Positions 20,775 through 28,664 of a stretch of 64,000 nt of DNA are shown here, piece by piece. Position 1 is the first letter of the stretch; the number at the start of each line of letters is the position of its first letter. A program made the position numbers and the translations under genes. Under the pieces are notes generated by a model. That model searched no databases and was not told where the DNA came from. It was given only the letters and a program-made list of their open reading frames with translations. Source of the stretch: Salinicola rhizosphaerae (GTDB lineage Bacteria; Pseudomonadota; Gammaproteobacteria; Pseudomonadales; Halomonadaceae); NCBI RefSeq assembly GCF_014652715.1, contig NZ_BMZI01000005.1:300753-364752 (forward strand), read 5' to 3'.

Positions 20775-21995
20775 TCAGACGTCGCCGGTGTTATCGAGCT
20801 CGACCGCCTCGTAGAGTCGATCCTGGAGGTCGGGGATCGCCGCCTGAACCCGGTTCCAGCTGGGGATGAAGGGCTTGTCGCGGGGCGATTCGAAGAAGGC
20901 GGCACCCGCCTGCATGATGTTGTCGGCAAAGAGTTCGACGGCGGCTTCCTCGCTGTGACGGTCGAGCTTGAGCCCGTTCATCGCGGCATCGTGATCGTAG
21001 GCCTCGATCAGATCCAGCGCGATGCGATAGTAAGTCGCCTTCACCGTGCGGAAACTCTCGACGCTCATCTCCACACCCAGAGTCGCCAACTTGCGGTACA
21101 TCGCCTTCGCGATATCCATGCTCATGCGATTGAGGCCGCCGCTCGGGTCCTCCTCGGAAACCGGCTGGTGCTTGTGATCGTAGGCATCGGCGATATCGAC
21201 CTGACATAGGCGTTTGGTCGAGAAGTTGCGATGGACCTCGGACAGCACGCCGATCTCGAGCCCCCAATCGCTGGGAATTCGAATGCCGTCGAGAACATCG
21301 GCACGCATGGAGAATTCGCCGGAGAGCGGGTAGCGAAAGCTGTCGAGATAGTCGAGATACGGCAGCGGCCCGTAGATCATCTTGAACGCGCGGATCAACG
21401 GCGTGACCATCAGCCGCGCGACGCGGCCGTTGAGCTTGCCGGAGGCGATACGCGAGTAGTAGCCCTTGCAGAACTCGTAGTGAAAGCGCGGGTTGGCCAC
21501 CGGATAGATCAACTTCGCCAGTAGACCGCGATCATAGGTGACGATATCGCAGTCGTGCAGCGCGACCGCTTCCGCCTTGCCCGAAGCGCGAACGTAGCCC
21601 GAACAGTACCAGACGTTGCATCCCTTGCCCGGCTCGAGCGGCGCCAATCCCTCGCTGGCGAGCTCCTGCTGTAGCGCCTGCAGTCGCGGCCCGTCATTCC
21701 ACAGAATACGGTGGTGCTGCGGCAGGCGCGAGAAGAACTCCTTGGCTTTCAGAAACTGGTCACGGTTGGCGCGATCCAGTCCGATGACGATCTCGCTGAG
21801 ATAGGGCACCTGGCAGAGCTCGTCAACAATATGCGACAGCGCCGGCCCTTCGAGTTCCGAGTAGAGCGATGGCAGGATCAGCCCCATCGGCCGAGTGCGC
21901 GAAAAGCGCTTGAGATCGGTCTCGAGTGCCTCAACCGAGCGTCTCGTGAGGTTATGAAAATTGGTAACGATACCGTTCTGGTAAAAATCGCTCAT
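20775..21995 (-). CDS. gpgS: Glucosyl-3-phosphoglycerate synthase
   Basis: The 406-aa GT-A glycosyltransferase (GT81-like) joins NDP-glucose to 3-phosphoglycerate, the first step to the compatible solute glucosylglycerate. Visible marks are PSLYSELEGPALSHIVDEL near residue 42, the metal-binding DCD in ALHDCDIVTYD near residue 150, GEFSMRADVL and DWGLEIGVLSEV, all typical of bacterial GpgS; the length fits the Persephonella-type enzymes. The ATG at 21995 has GAGGACG upstream. It follows gpgP by 56 bases on the same strand, a two-gene operon. In a halophile this solute is expected to rise under salt stress or nitrogen limitation. Confidence 0.9.
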   Translation of the reverse strand: MSDFYQNGIVTNFHNLTRRSVEALETDLKRFSRTRPMGLILPSLYSELEGPALSHIVDELCQVPYLSEIVIGLDRANRDQFLKAKEFFSRLPQHHRILWNDGPRLQALQQELASEGLAPLEPGKGCNVWYCSGYVRASGKAEAVALHDCDIVTYDRGLLAKLIYPVANPRFHYEFCKGYYSRIASGKLNGRVARLMVTPLIRAFKMIYGPLPYLDYLDSFRYPLSGEFSMRADVLDGIRIPSDWGLEIGVLSEVHRNFSTKRLCQVDIADAYDHKHQPVSEEDPSGGLNRMSMDIAKAMYRKLATLGVEMSVESFRTVKATYYRIALDLIEAYDHDAAMNGLKLDRHSEEAAVELFADNIMQAGAAFFESPRDKPFIPSWNRVQAAIPDLQDRLYEAVELDNTGDV

Positions 21996-22051
21996 GAGGC
22001 GTCCTCAACGTATTGTCATTGCGGCGGCGTCCGTGTCGCCTCCGTCGGTCG

Positions 22052-22921
22052 TCATCGACCGAGCGGTGCCGCATCCGATTCTGTCAGGTGCTGCCACCAG
22101 TGCTCGACACCCTCCGCCCATCCGCTCGGGCCGAGTGCCGACGTGCGATAGACGCGCTCCTTGTCGAGCGCCATTGGCTGGCCATGCCCCGCGGCGATGA
22201 CGACCGAGAGATCGGTCGCCGCAAGCAACGCCAGATCGTTGGGACCGTCGCCAAGCCCCAGGGTTCGCGGTCGGTAGCCGCGCAGGGCCTCGAAGCGTGC
22301 CACGAGCCAGCGCACTGCCTGCCCCTTGTCGACCGCGCCCATGACATGCCAGAAGCGTCCACCGCGGGTCAGCGTCAGGCCATCGGTCTCGAGTGTCTCA
22401 CGCAGGTCTTGCAGTTTGGCGTCGTCGTCTTCCCAGACCAGTGGCTCGCTTCCTTCACGAGACATCGCCTGCTCGGCGCCGGTAACGCTCAGGCCAGTGA
22501 GTTCGACCACGTCGTCGACGCTCATTTCTCCCATGCGACGAAATGCAAGGCCATGGCGCTCGCGAATCACATCGAGCCGACGGCGGATGAAGTCGACATC
22601 CATGCTCGGTGTCTTGATGACCAGTCCTTCGGGCGAAGCCGGGTCACGATCGAGCCGCGCATGCTGCCAGGAGGGAGGAAGACCGATGACCGCGCCGTTT
22701 TCGGCGATGAACGGTGTCTGCGTCAGGCCGAGTTCCTCGCGCAGGGCCAGCAGCTCCGTACGCGTCTTGCTGGTGGTGGGAATGACCGGTACGGCTTCCT
22801 GCTCCAGCCGCGAGAGCCACGGCGCTGCCGGCTGCCAATCGTAGGAATCATGGTCGAGCAGCGAACCATCGAGGTCGGTGAAGATCAGCAGCGTTGGCTG
22901 GTTGAGTGCCGGCTGGTTCAT
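22052..22921 (-). CDS. gpgP: Glucosyl-3-phosphoglycerate / mannosyl-3-phosphoglycerate phosphatase (HAD-IIB)
   Basis: The 289-aa HAD-IIB phosphatase belongs to the MPGP family: FTDLDGSLLDHDSY near residue 16 carries the nucleophile Asp, TSKTR is motif II, ENGAVI the cap signature and GLGDGPNDLALL motif IV. Next to gpgS it should dephosphorylate glucosyl-3-phosphoglycerate to glucosylglycerate. The ATG at 22921, with AAAGGACG upstream, was chosen over an upstream GTG at 22945. It leads the operon. No mannosyl-3-phosphoglycerate synthase is present, which favours the glucosyl substrate. Confidence 0.88.
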   Translation of the reverse strand: MNQPALNQPTLLIFTDLDGSLLDHDSYDWQPAAPWLSRLEQEAVPVIPTTSKTRTELLALREELGLTQTPFIAENGAVIGLPPSWQHARLDRDPASPEGLVIKTPSMDVDFIRRRLDVIRERHGLAFRRMGEMSVDDVVELTGLSVTGAEQAMSREGSEPLVWEDDDAKLQDLRETLETDGLTLTRGGRFWHVMGAVDKGQAVRWLVARFEALRGYRPRTLGLGDGPNDLALLAATDLSVVIAAGHGQPMALDKERVYRTSALGPSGWAEGVEHWWQHLTESDAAPLGR

Positions 22922-23103
22922 AGCGTCGTCCTTTGCCCCATTCACGTTCGATCCATCGGCACGTCTGCTTTCCTGCGCTGGACGTGCCGCGATTGCCGGG
23001 ACCGTTGAGTGAAGGTAGCACGGATCGTGCCAACGCAGAGGAGGCTCGTTATCGCGGGCTGCCAGCCGCGACGGCCGTCACCATCAGCGAGATGCGGCGC
23101 ACC

Positions 23104-24135
23104 TCAATGGTGCAAATTGGCCCGCCAATGGGCGCGATGTCGCTGCGCGATCGCCAGCACGCCGGCCAGGGTCGCGCGATCGCTGTCGATGGCATTGACC
23201 TCGAGTCCGGCCGCCTCGAGCGCCAGCGTGTAGCTGCGCCGAAGTGATTCGGCGCCGACCAGGTTGACGCGCTCGATCTGCGGACGGGCGTCGCGCATCG
23301 CCCTCACCTCCTCGCCGATCAGCACGCCGGAAAGAAAGCTGCCGACCTGATGTGCATCCAGACCCGCGTACAAATGCCGACTACGCCCCTCGAAAAGCGC
23401 GTGCATGACGCCTCCCGGGCCGCCGGCCCGAGACAGCCCCAGCCGGAAAGCGGGCTCGTCGAATGGGGCCTCCTCTCTCGCCGGCTCACCCGGCAGCGTA
23501 TGAAAGCGTACGGCGTGATAGAGCTCACCGGTCATCAGCGTGGTGAAACCGGTCATGCGACCAGAGTCGAGATGTGCCCACTTGCTGTGGGTGCCGGGCA
23601 GGCAGCAATCGATGCTGGTCGAATCGGCCCCTGCTTCGGACAGCGCCAGCGCGCCGAATGCCTGCACTTCCTCGCCGCGCATCACATCGACGTGCTCGGC
23701 CGTCACCTGCTTGACCCCGGGAACGATCCAGGCGTCATCGAGGCCCGGCGCGGCGATCACGTGATCGGCCAGCTCGGCAGCAGAGACCGGCAGTTCGAGC
23801 TGCGGCGCCTCGGCCCAGCCTCTCGCCGATCCGACCATACCGGCGAGATAGATCGGGATCGATTTAGCGCCCGAAGCCGCGCCATTTTCAGCGCCCGAAG
23901 CCGCGCTGGTGCCACTTTTAGAGCCCGAAGCCGCGCCATCGCCCCGTCGCCAATCCTGGATCTGCGAGGCGCAGTAATGCGGAAATTCATCCTGACTCAA
24001 CGCCCGCAGGCCGGAGGCCGAACGTCGGATGTCGAGCACCTCACCGCTATCGCTGTCAACGAGAAAAGCGCGGAAATTGCTCGTGCCCCAATCAATGACG
24101 ATCAAGCGTTCGTCTTGCGAAGATGCCGATGTCAT
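23104..24135 (-). CDS. dgoK: 2-dehydro-3-deoxygalactonokinase
   Basis: The 343-aa ASKHA-fold kinase phosphorylates 2-keto-3-deoxygalactonate. Motifs: VIDWGTSNFRAFLVD near residue 13, YLAGMVGSARGW, CCLPGTHSKWAHLDSG, FTTLMTGELYH and NLVGAESLRRSY. A Gly/Ala/Ser-rich insertion of about 28 residues (around 65-92) interrupts the normal spacing; at DNA level it is built from three copies of GCCCGAAGCCGCGC at 23869, 23893 and 23923. The ATG at 24135 overlaps the dgoA stop in ATGA, so dgoA and dgoK are coupled. It is the last gene of the galactonate operon. Confidence 0.92.
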   Translation of the reverse strand: MTSASSQDERLIVIDWGTSNFRAFLVDSDSGEVLDIRRSASGLRALSQDEFPHYCASQIQDWRRGDGAASGSKSGTSAASGAENGAASGAKSIPIYLAGMVGSARGWAEAPQLELPVSAAELADHVIAAPGLDDAWIVPGVKQVTAEHVDVMRGEEVQAFGALALSEAGADSTSIDCCLPGTHSKWAHLDSGRMTGFTTLMTGELYHAVRFHTLPGEPAREEAPFDEPAFRLGLSRAGGPGGVMHALFEGRSRHLYAGLDAHQVGSFLSGVLIGEEVRAMRDARPQIERVNLVGAESLRRSYTLALEAAGLEVNAIDSDRATLAGVLAIAQRHRAHWRANLHH

Positions 24136-24818
24136 GCGTCCGCCTCACGCTCGAGATGATCGGCGTGCCGCGCCACCTCGGTCAGGCGCCGCCACTCCTC
24201 GACCAGCGTCGCGGCGATCTCTCCGACTTCCTCGGCCTTGCGCCCCGGCTTGTAGAGATTGCTGCCGAAACCGAATCCCGCGATACCGTGCGCGTGCCAT
24301 TCGCTCATGTTGCTCTCGTCGATGCCCCCCACCGCCAGCACGGGCAGCCCCTTGGGTAGAATCGCGCTGATATCCTTGAAGTAACCGGTGCCCAGACGCG
24401 CTGCCGGGAACAGCTTGAGGGCCGTGGCGCCGGCCTTCGCTGCCGCCAGAGCTTCAGAGGGTGTCATGCAGCCGATCATCGGCGCCAGGCCCTGCTCGAC
24501 GCCAGCGCGAATCACTTCGGGGTCCGTATTCGGTGTGATCAAGAGCGACGCGTCCAGCTCGGCGAGACGCTCGGCATACGCCGGGTCCAGCACCGTGCCG
24601 GCACCGATCACCACATCATCCGGGCAGCGCTTGGCGATCTTCGCGATGCTTTCCCACGCCCGCGGCGAGTTGAGCGGAATCTCGATCAGCTTGAATCCGG
24701 CCGCGACCAGCGCATCGAACACCCCGTCGATCTCTTCCGGCGTGATTCCGCGCAGAATCGCCACCAGCGGTCGCTCGCGTAGCGCTGTCTCGAGCGCAAA
24801 CTTGCGTGTCTCGTTCAT
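24132..24818 (-). CDS. dgoA: 2-dehydro-3-deoxy-6-phosphogalactonate aldolase
   Basis: The 228-aa class I aldolase splits 2-keto-3-deoxy-6-phosphogalactonate into pyruvate and glyceraldehyde 3-phosphate. It has PLVAILRGITPEE near residue 15, IGAGTVL, LITPNTDPEVI and the Schiff-base lysine in ALKLFPAARLG. The ATG at 24818, with GAGGAGACACCC upstream, was chosen; a longer frame from 24947 would run through the end of dgoD. Its stop overlaps dgoK and it begins 10 bases after dgoD. Unlike the fused DgoA/DgoD names in some databases, the two enzymes are clearly separate here. Confidence 0.93.
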   Translation of the reverse strand: MNETRKFALETALRERPLVAILRGITPEEIDGVFDALVAAGFKLIEIPLNSPRAWESIAKIAKRCPDDVVIGAGTVLDPAYAERLAELDASLLITPNTDPEVIRAGVEQGLAPMIGCMTPSEALAAAKAGATALKLFPAARLGTGYFKDISAILPKGLPVLAVGGIDESNMSEWHAHGIAGFGFGSNLYKPGRKAEEVGEIAATLVEEWRRLTEVARHADHLEREADA

Positions 24819-24828
24819 GGGTGTCTCC

Positions 24829-25977
24829 TCACCACTCTGCCACTGAGCCGTCGTCGTGCGTCCACACCGGGTTGCGCCAGCGGTGTCCGACCTTCGAGCG
24901 CTCCTCGACAAACGCTTCGTCGATCTCGACACCGAGCCCCGGGCCATCGGGGATCTTGCAGTAGCCGTCGGTGATCGATAGCGCGTTCTTGTCCACTAGG
25001 TAGTCGAGCACGTCATTGTCTCGATTGTAGTGGATGCCCATGCTCTGCTCCTGGATGAAGGCGTTGTGATTGACCGCATCCACGTGTAGCGAGGCGGCCA
25101 GCGTCAACGGCCCCAGCGGGCAGTGAGGCGCCAGCGCGACATCGAAGCACGACGCCAGCGTCGCGATCTTCATGCCCTCGCTGATGCCGCCGCAGTGAGA
25201 CAGATCCGGTTGCACGATATCGACCATGCCTTCGGCGAGCAGATCGCGGAACTGGTAGCGGGTGTGCAGTCGCTCACCGGTGGCGATCGGATAGCTCAAG
25301 CCGCCAGCGATGTGCTTGAGGCTCGGCAGGTGCTCCGGCAGTACCGGCTCCTCGACGAACATCGGGTGGTAGGGCTCGAGTTCCCGCAGCAGCGCCTTGG
25401 CCATCGGCCGGTGCACGCGACCGTGGAAATCGATACCGATGCCGACATCCGGACCGACGGCATCGCGCGCCTCGGCGACGCGCGCCACCGCATCATCCAC
25501 CTTGGCATGGGAGTCGACGATCGCCATCTCCGCGGTCCCGTTCATCTTGAATGCGGTGAAGCCCTTGTCGACCAGCGCCTTGGCACCGGCACCGACATCG
25601 GCAGGCCGGTCGCCGCCGGTCCAGGCGTACATCCGCATGCGATCGCGGCAGGCGCCGCCCAGCAGCTGAGACACCGGCACGCCGAGATCGCGCCCCTTGA
25701 GGTCCCACAGCGCCTGATCGATACCGGCAATGGCACTCATCAGGATCGGGCCACCGCGGTAGAAACCGGCACGGTAAAGCGTATTCCAGAGATGCTCGAT
25801 ACGATGCGGGTCTTGCCCGATCAGATAGTCGGCCAGTTCGTGGACCGCCGCCTCGACGGTCGCGGCACGCCCTTCCACGACCGGTTCTCCCCAGCCATAG
25901 CAGCCCTCATCGGTCTCGATCTTGAGAAACAGCCAGCGCGGCGGTACCTGCCACGTCTTCAAACGGGTGATTTTCAC
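24829..25977 (-). CDS. dgoD: D-galactonate dehydratase
   Basis: The 382-aa enolase-superfamily enzyme dehydrates D-galactonate to 2-keto-3-deoxygalactonate. It has the mandelate-racemase-type signatures [15 protein letters not shown] near residue 82, [18 protein letters not shown] (first metal Asp), [35 protein letters not shown] and [10 protein letters not shown] with the base His. The start is GTG at 25977 behind AGGGAGAA. It is the first enzyme gene after dgoR and is followed by dgoA and dgoK. No galactonate transporter (DgoT-like) lies in this operon, so uptake must be encoded elsewhere. Confidence 0.95.
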   Translation of the reverse strand: MKITRLKTWQVPPRWLFLKIETDEGCYGWGEPVVEGRAATVEAAVHELADYLIGQDPHRIEHLWNTLYRAGFYRGGPILMSAIAGIDQALWDLKGRDLGVPVSQLLGGACRDRMRMYAWTGGDRPADVGAGAKALVDKGFTAFKMNGTAEMAIVDSHAKVDDAVARVAEARDAVGPDVGIGIDFHGRVHRPMAKALLRELEPYHPMFVEEPVLPEHLPSLKHIAGGLSYPIATGERLHTRYQFRDLLAEGMVDIVQPDLSHCGGISEGMKIATLASCFDVALAPHCPLGPLTLAASLHVDAVNHNAFIQEQSMGIHYNRDNDVLDYLVDKNALSITDGYCKIPDGPGLGVEIDEAFVEERSKVGHRWRNPVWTHDDGSVAEW

Positions 25978-26086
25978 GAAGCGTTCTCCCTGTGAGTCGC
26001 AGGCCGCACTGCGGCGGCTGGATGATGATCGGTCTATCGAGTCGGGGTCGCGCCCGTGGCAACCGCTCGGCGCTCATGCCTTGGCC

Positions 26087-26848
26087 TCACTGCGGCATGG
26101 CGATGGCCGGCGGGTTGGCCACGAGATCCTCCATACCGAGATCACGCCCGGTTCGCTCGAGTACGGACAGTGCGCCTGCCGCCGCGCCCTCGGGGTCTCT
26201 CAGGCGAATCGCTTCCATGGTGGAACGGTGGCGAGACATGCTGTCCTCGAGCTCGTCCGCGCTGTGGTTGGAGCGCGAGACGATCAGCGCGATCGCCGGC
26301 TTGAGCACGTGACTGATCTGCGCCCATATCAGATTGTGCGAGGCGGTGAAGATCGCCTCGTGGAACGCGACGTCATAGTCGTCATGGCTCTTGCCCTGCC
26401 AATGCAGGTCCGGCTGCGCCAGTGTCTGGATCATGCCTTCGAAGGCAGTCTCGATGGCGAGCAGATCGGTGGCGGTCGCATGCGTCGCCGCGAGCGCGGA
26501 GACAAAAGGTTCTACCGCCACGCGAAACGCGAATACCTCACGCTGTAGCTGCGGGTTGGGCTGCGCATAGCGGGCCATCCAGGCGCTGACCTGCGGGTCG
26601 AGCAGATGCCACGCAGCCAGCTCGCAGACCCGGGTGCCCTGCCCGGACACCCGAATGACCAGGCCGGCGTTGACCAGCTTCTGCAAGGCGCTGCGAACGG
26701 TGCTGCGACTGACGCCAAAGCGTGTGCAGAGATCGACTTCGCGGGGAATGGTCGCGCCAGTGGCGTACTCACCGCTGAAGATGGCTTCGGCAAGCACTTC
26801 GGCGATGTCGATCCGCGTTTCGCGACGGGAAGAGAGTTCTGCTGACAT
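26087..26848 (-). CDS. dgoR: FadR-subfamily GntR regulator of galactonate genes
   Basis: The 253-aa protein has an N-terminal winged helix (ATGATIPREVDLCTRFGVSRSTVRSALQKLVNAGLV near residues 28-63) and a C-terminal all-helical FCD domain with metal-ligand-type His residues (DDYDVAFHEAIF, MSRHRSTMEAI). It stands at the head of dgoD-dgoA-dgoK on the same strand, so it is most likely the galactonate-responsive repressor. The ATG at 26848 matches family starts; another in-frame ATG lies at 26878. A perfect 15-base palindrome lies just upstream and is a likely operator. Confidence 0.88.
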   Translation of the reverse strand: MSAELSSRRETRIDIAEVLAEAIFSGEYATGATIPREVDLCTRFGVSRSTVRSALQKLVNAGLVIRVSGQGTRVCELAAWHLLDPQVSAWMARYAQPNPQLQREVFAFRVAVEPFVSALAATHATATDLLAIETAFEGMIQTLAQPDLHWQGKSHDDYDVAFHEAIFTASHNLIWAQISHVLKPAIALIVSRSNHSADELEDSMSRHRSTMEAIRLRDPEGAAAGALSVLERTGRDLGMEDLVANPPAIAMPQ

Positions 26849-26884
26849 GGGCCCCAACGGTCGAGATGTTCGACCCATTATCAG

Positions 26885-26899
26885 CTATGTCGGACATAG
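26885..26899. promoter_or_regulatory. Palindromic operator candidate upstream of dgoR
   Basis: CTATGTC-G-GACATAG is a perfect inverted repeat of seven bases per arm, 37 bases before the dgoR start. Its TGTC...GACA core fits the short palindromes bound by FadR-subfamily GntR proteins, suggesting autoregulation of the dgo operon. Confidence 0.6.
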
Positions 26900-26981
26900 T
26901 CGCCAGCCAGCGGCGACCGCGACACGTTAGACCTTCGTCAACGACGAGACCAAAGTCGTAGGCGTTCAGCAGCGAGCGAAC

Positions 26982-27003
26982 TGGCGCCGGTTGCGGGGCG
27001 CCA
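26982..27003 (-). terminator. Second hairpin between glyA and dgoR
   Basis: TGGCGCC/GGCGCCA with an eight-base loop lies between the glyA terminator and the dgoR promoter region. No T run on the minus strand, so it may be a fail-safe hairpin or an unrelated binding site. Confidence 0.35.
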
Positions 27004-27089
27004 AGAAAAGCCACGAGCCACGGCAGCAAGCATGGCGCGCGGGGCGACGCGTGGAAACGTGGCGCCTTCGAAGACCTTGCCCAAAACGA

Positions 27090-27115
27090 CGAAGCCCCGG
27101 CGGACCGGGGCTTCG
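27090..27115 (-). terminator. glyA intrinsic terminator
   Basis: CGAAGCCCCGG/CCGGGGCTTCG is a perfect 11-base-pair stem with a four-base loop, 19 bases after the glyA stop. On the minus strand it is followed by TCGTTTTGG, a usable T run. Confidence 0.85.
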
Positions 27116-27133
27116 CGACGTCGACAGTGGACG

Positions 27134-28396
27134 TTACTTGTAGACCGGCAGGCGGCCGCAGATGGTCTCGACCTTGGCTTTCACCGCCTTCTCGACCTCG
27201 CTCGAATCGCCCTGCTGCATGGCATCGAGAATATCGCAGATCCAGCCGGCGAGATCCCGGCATTCGGTCTCGCCGAAACCGCGCGTCGTAACGGCAGGCG
27301 TACCGATGCGCAGGCCGGAGGTGACGAACGGGCTCTGCGGGTCACCGGGGACGGCATTTTTATTGACCGTGATATGAGCACGGCCCAGAGCCGCATCCGC
27401 GTCCTTGCCGGTCAAACCCTGTTTCACCAGAGACAGCAGGAACAGGTGATCTTCGGTGCCACCGGAAACGACCTCGAAGCCCCGCTCGATGAAGACGCCA
27501 GCCATCGCCTGGGCGTTCTTGATCACCTGCGCCTGATAGGTCTTGAATTCCGGATCCATCGCTTCCTTGAAGCAGATCGCCTTGGCGGCGATAACGTGCA
27601 TCAGCGGGCCGCCCTGACCACCGGGGAAGACAGCCGACTGCAGCTTCTTCTCGATATCGGCATCGTTCTCGGCCGAGAGAATCAGTCCGCCGCGCGGACC
27701 GCGCAGGGTCTTGTGGGTGGTCGTGGTGACCACGTGCGCATGGGGCAGCGGACTCGGGTAGAGTCCGGCAGCGACCAGACCGGCGATGTGCGCCATGTCG
27801 ACCAGCAGATACGCCCCAACCTCATCGGCAATCTCGCGGAACTTCGACCAGTCGATGATCTGCGAATAGGCAGAGAAACCGGCGATGATCATCTTCGGCT
27901 GGTGCTCGCGGGCGAGCTTGGCGACCTCGGCGTAATCGATGCGGCCGCTCTCGTCGATACCGTACTGCACGGCATTGTAGTGCTTGCCGGAGAAGTTCGG
28001 CTTGGCGCCGTGGGTCAGGTGGCCACCCGCGTCGAGGCTCATGCCGAGCACGGTATCGCCGGGCTTGACCAGCGCCTGGAAGACCGCACCGTTGGCCTGG
28101 GACCCGGAGTGCGGCTGCACGTTGGCGTAGCTCGCGCCGAACAGCGCCTTGGCATAATCGATCGCCATCTGCTCGACCACGTCGACATGCTCGCAGCCAC
28201 CGTAGTAACGCTTGCCGGGGTAGCCTTCCGCGTACTTGTTGGTGAGCTGCGTACCCTGCGCCTGCATCACGCGCGGGCTTGCGTAGTTTTCGGAAGCGAT
28301 CAGCTCGATGTGCGCTTCCTGGCGCACGACTTCCTGCTGCATCGCGTTCCACAGGGCATCATCGAATCCGGCGATCTGCATGTCTCGGGTGAACAT
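27134..28396 (-). CDS. glyA: Serine hydroxymethyltransferase
   Basis: The 420-aa PLP enzyme interconverts serine and glycine and loads one-carbon units on tetrahydrofolate. Conserved blocks are [19 protein letters not shown] near residue 30, [47 protein letters not shown], the PLP lysine in [15 protein letters not shown], and [19 protein letters not shown]. Length is exactly typical. The ATG at 28396 has GAGGATTACC upstream; a longer frame to 28480 adds unconserved sequence. In gammaproteobacteria glyA often sits near nrdR and ribD, but here it does not. A TATGAT box occurs on the minus strand near 28480. Confidence 0.97.
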   Translation of the reverse strand: MFTRDMQIAGFDDALWNAMQQEVVRQEAHIELIASENYASPRVMQAQGTQLTNKYAEGYPGKRYYGGCEHVDVVEQMAIDYAKALFGASYANVQPHSGSQANGAVFQALVKPGDTVLGMSLDAGGHLTHGAKPNFSGKHYNAVQYGIDESGRIDYAEVAKLAREHQPKMIIAGFSAYSQIIDWSKFREIADEVGAYLLVDMAHIAGLVAAGLYPSPLPHAHVVTTTTHKTLRGPRGGLILSAENDADIEKKLQSAVFPGGQGGPLMHVIAAKAICFKEAMDPEFKTYQAQVIKNAQAMAGVFIERGFEVVSGGTEDHLFLLSLVKQGLTGKDADAALGRAHITVNKNAVPGDPQSPFVTSGLRIGTPAVTTRGFGETECRDLAGWICDILDAMQQGDSSEVEKAVKAKVETICGRLPVYK

Positions 28397-28518
28397 CGAT
28401 GGTAATCCTCGGCAAGGGATGATTCGAGCCGAAGTCGGCAGGTCGATGGCCGCTTCGGGTTCAAGATTGGTGGGCCGCAATCATACCCCAGCGCCGGCGG
28501 GCTTTCCTATGAAACTCC

Positions 28519-28532
28519 GTCATGCGCATGAC
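28519..28532. promoter_or_regulatory. 14-bp palindrome upstream of glyA
   Basis: GTCATGCGCATGAC is a perfect palindrome about 125 bases upstream of the glyA start, in the gap to ybbP. It could be a regulator site for glyA. No known glyA regulator motif (MetR, PurR) matches by eye. Confidence 0.4.
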
Positions 28533-28664
28533 CATATTTACTCACGTTGGCTTTAGCCCCGGTAAAGCGTTGCCAGGGGCGACATCGCCGTTACCAGCGA
28601 CGCCAACCCCCACCCTATCTCGCCTGTATTCGACGCCGTTGGCTCGAAGCGAGAAGCTCGAAGC

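Noticed and set aside
27032-28405. 457-codon plus-strand frame over glyA
   Set aside because: Antisense to a fully conserved glyA; no domain, composition typical of GC-rich shadows.
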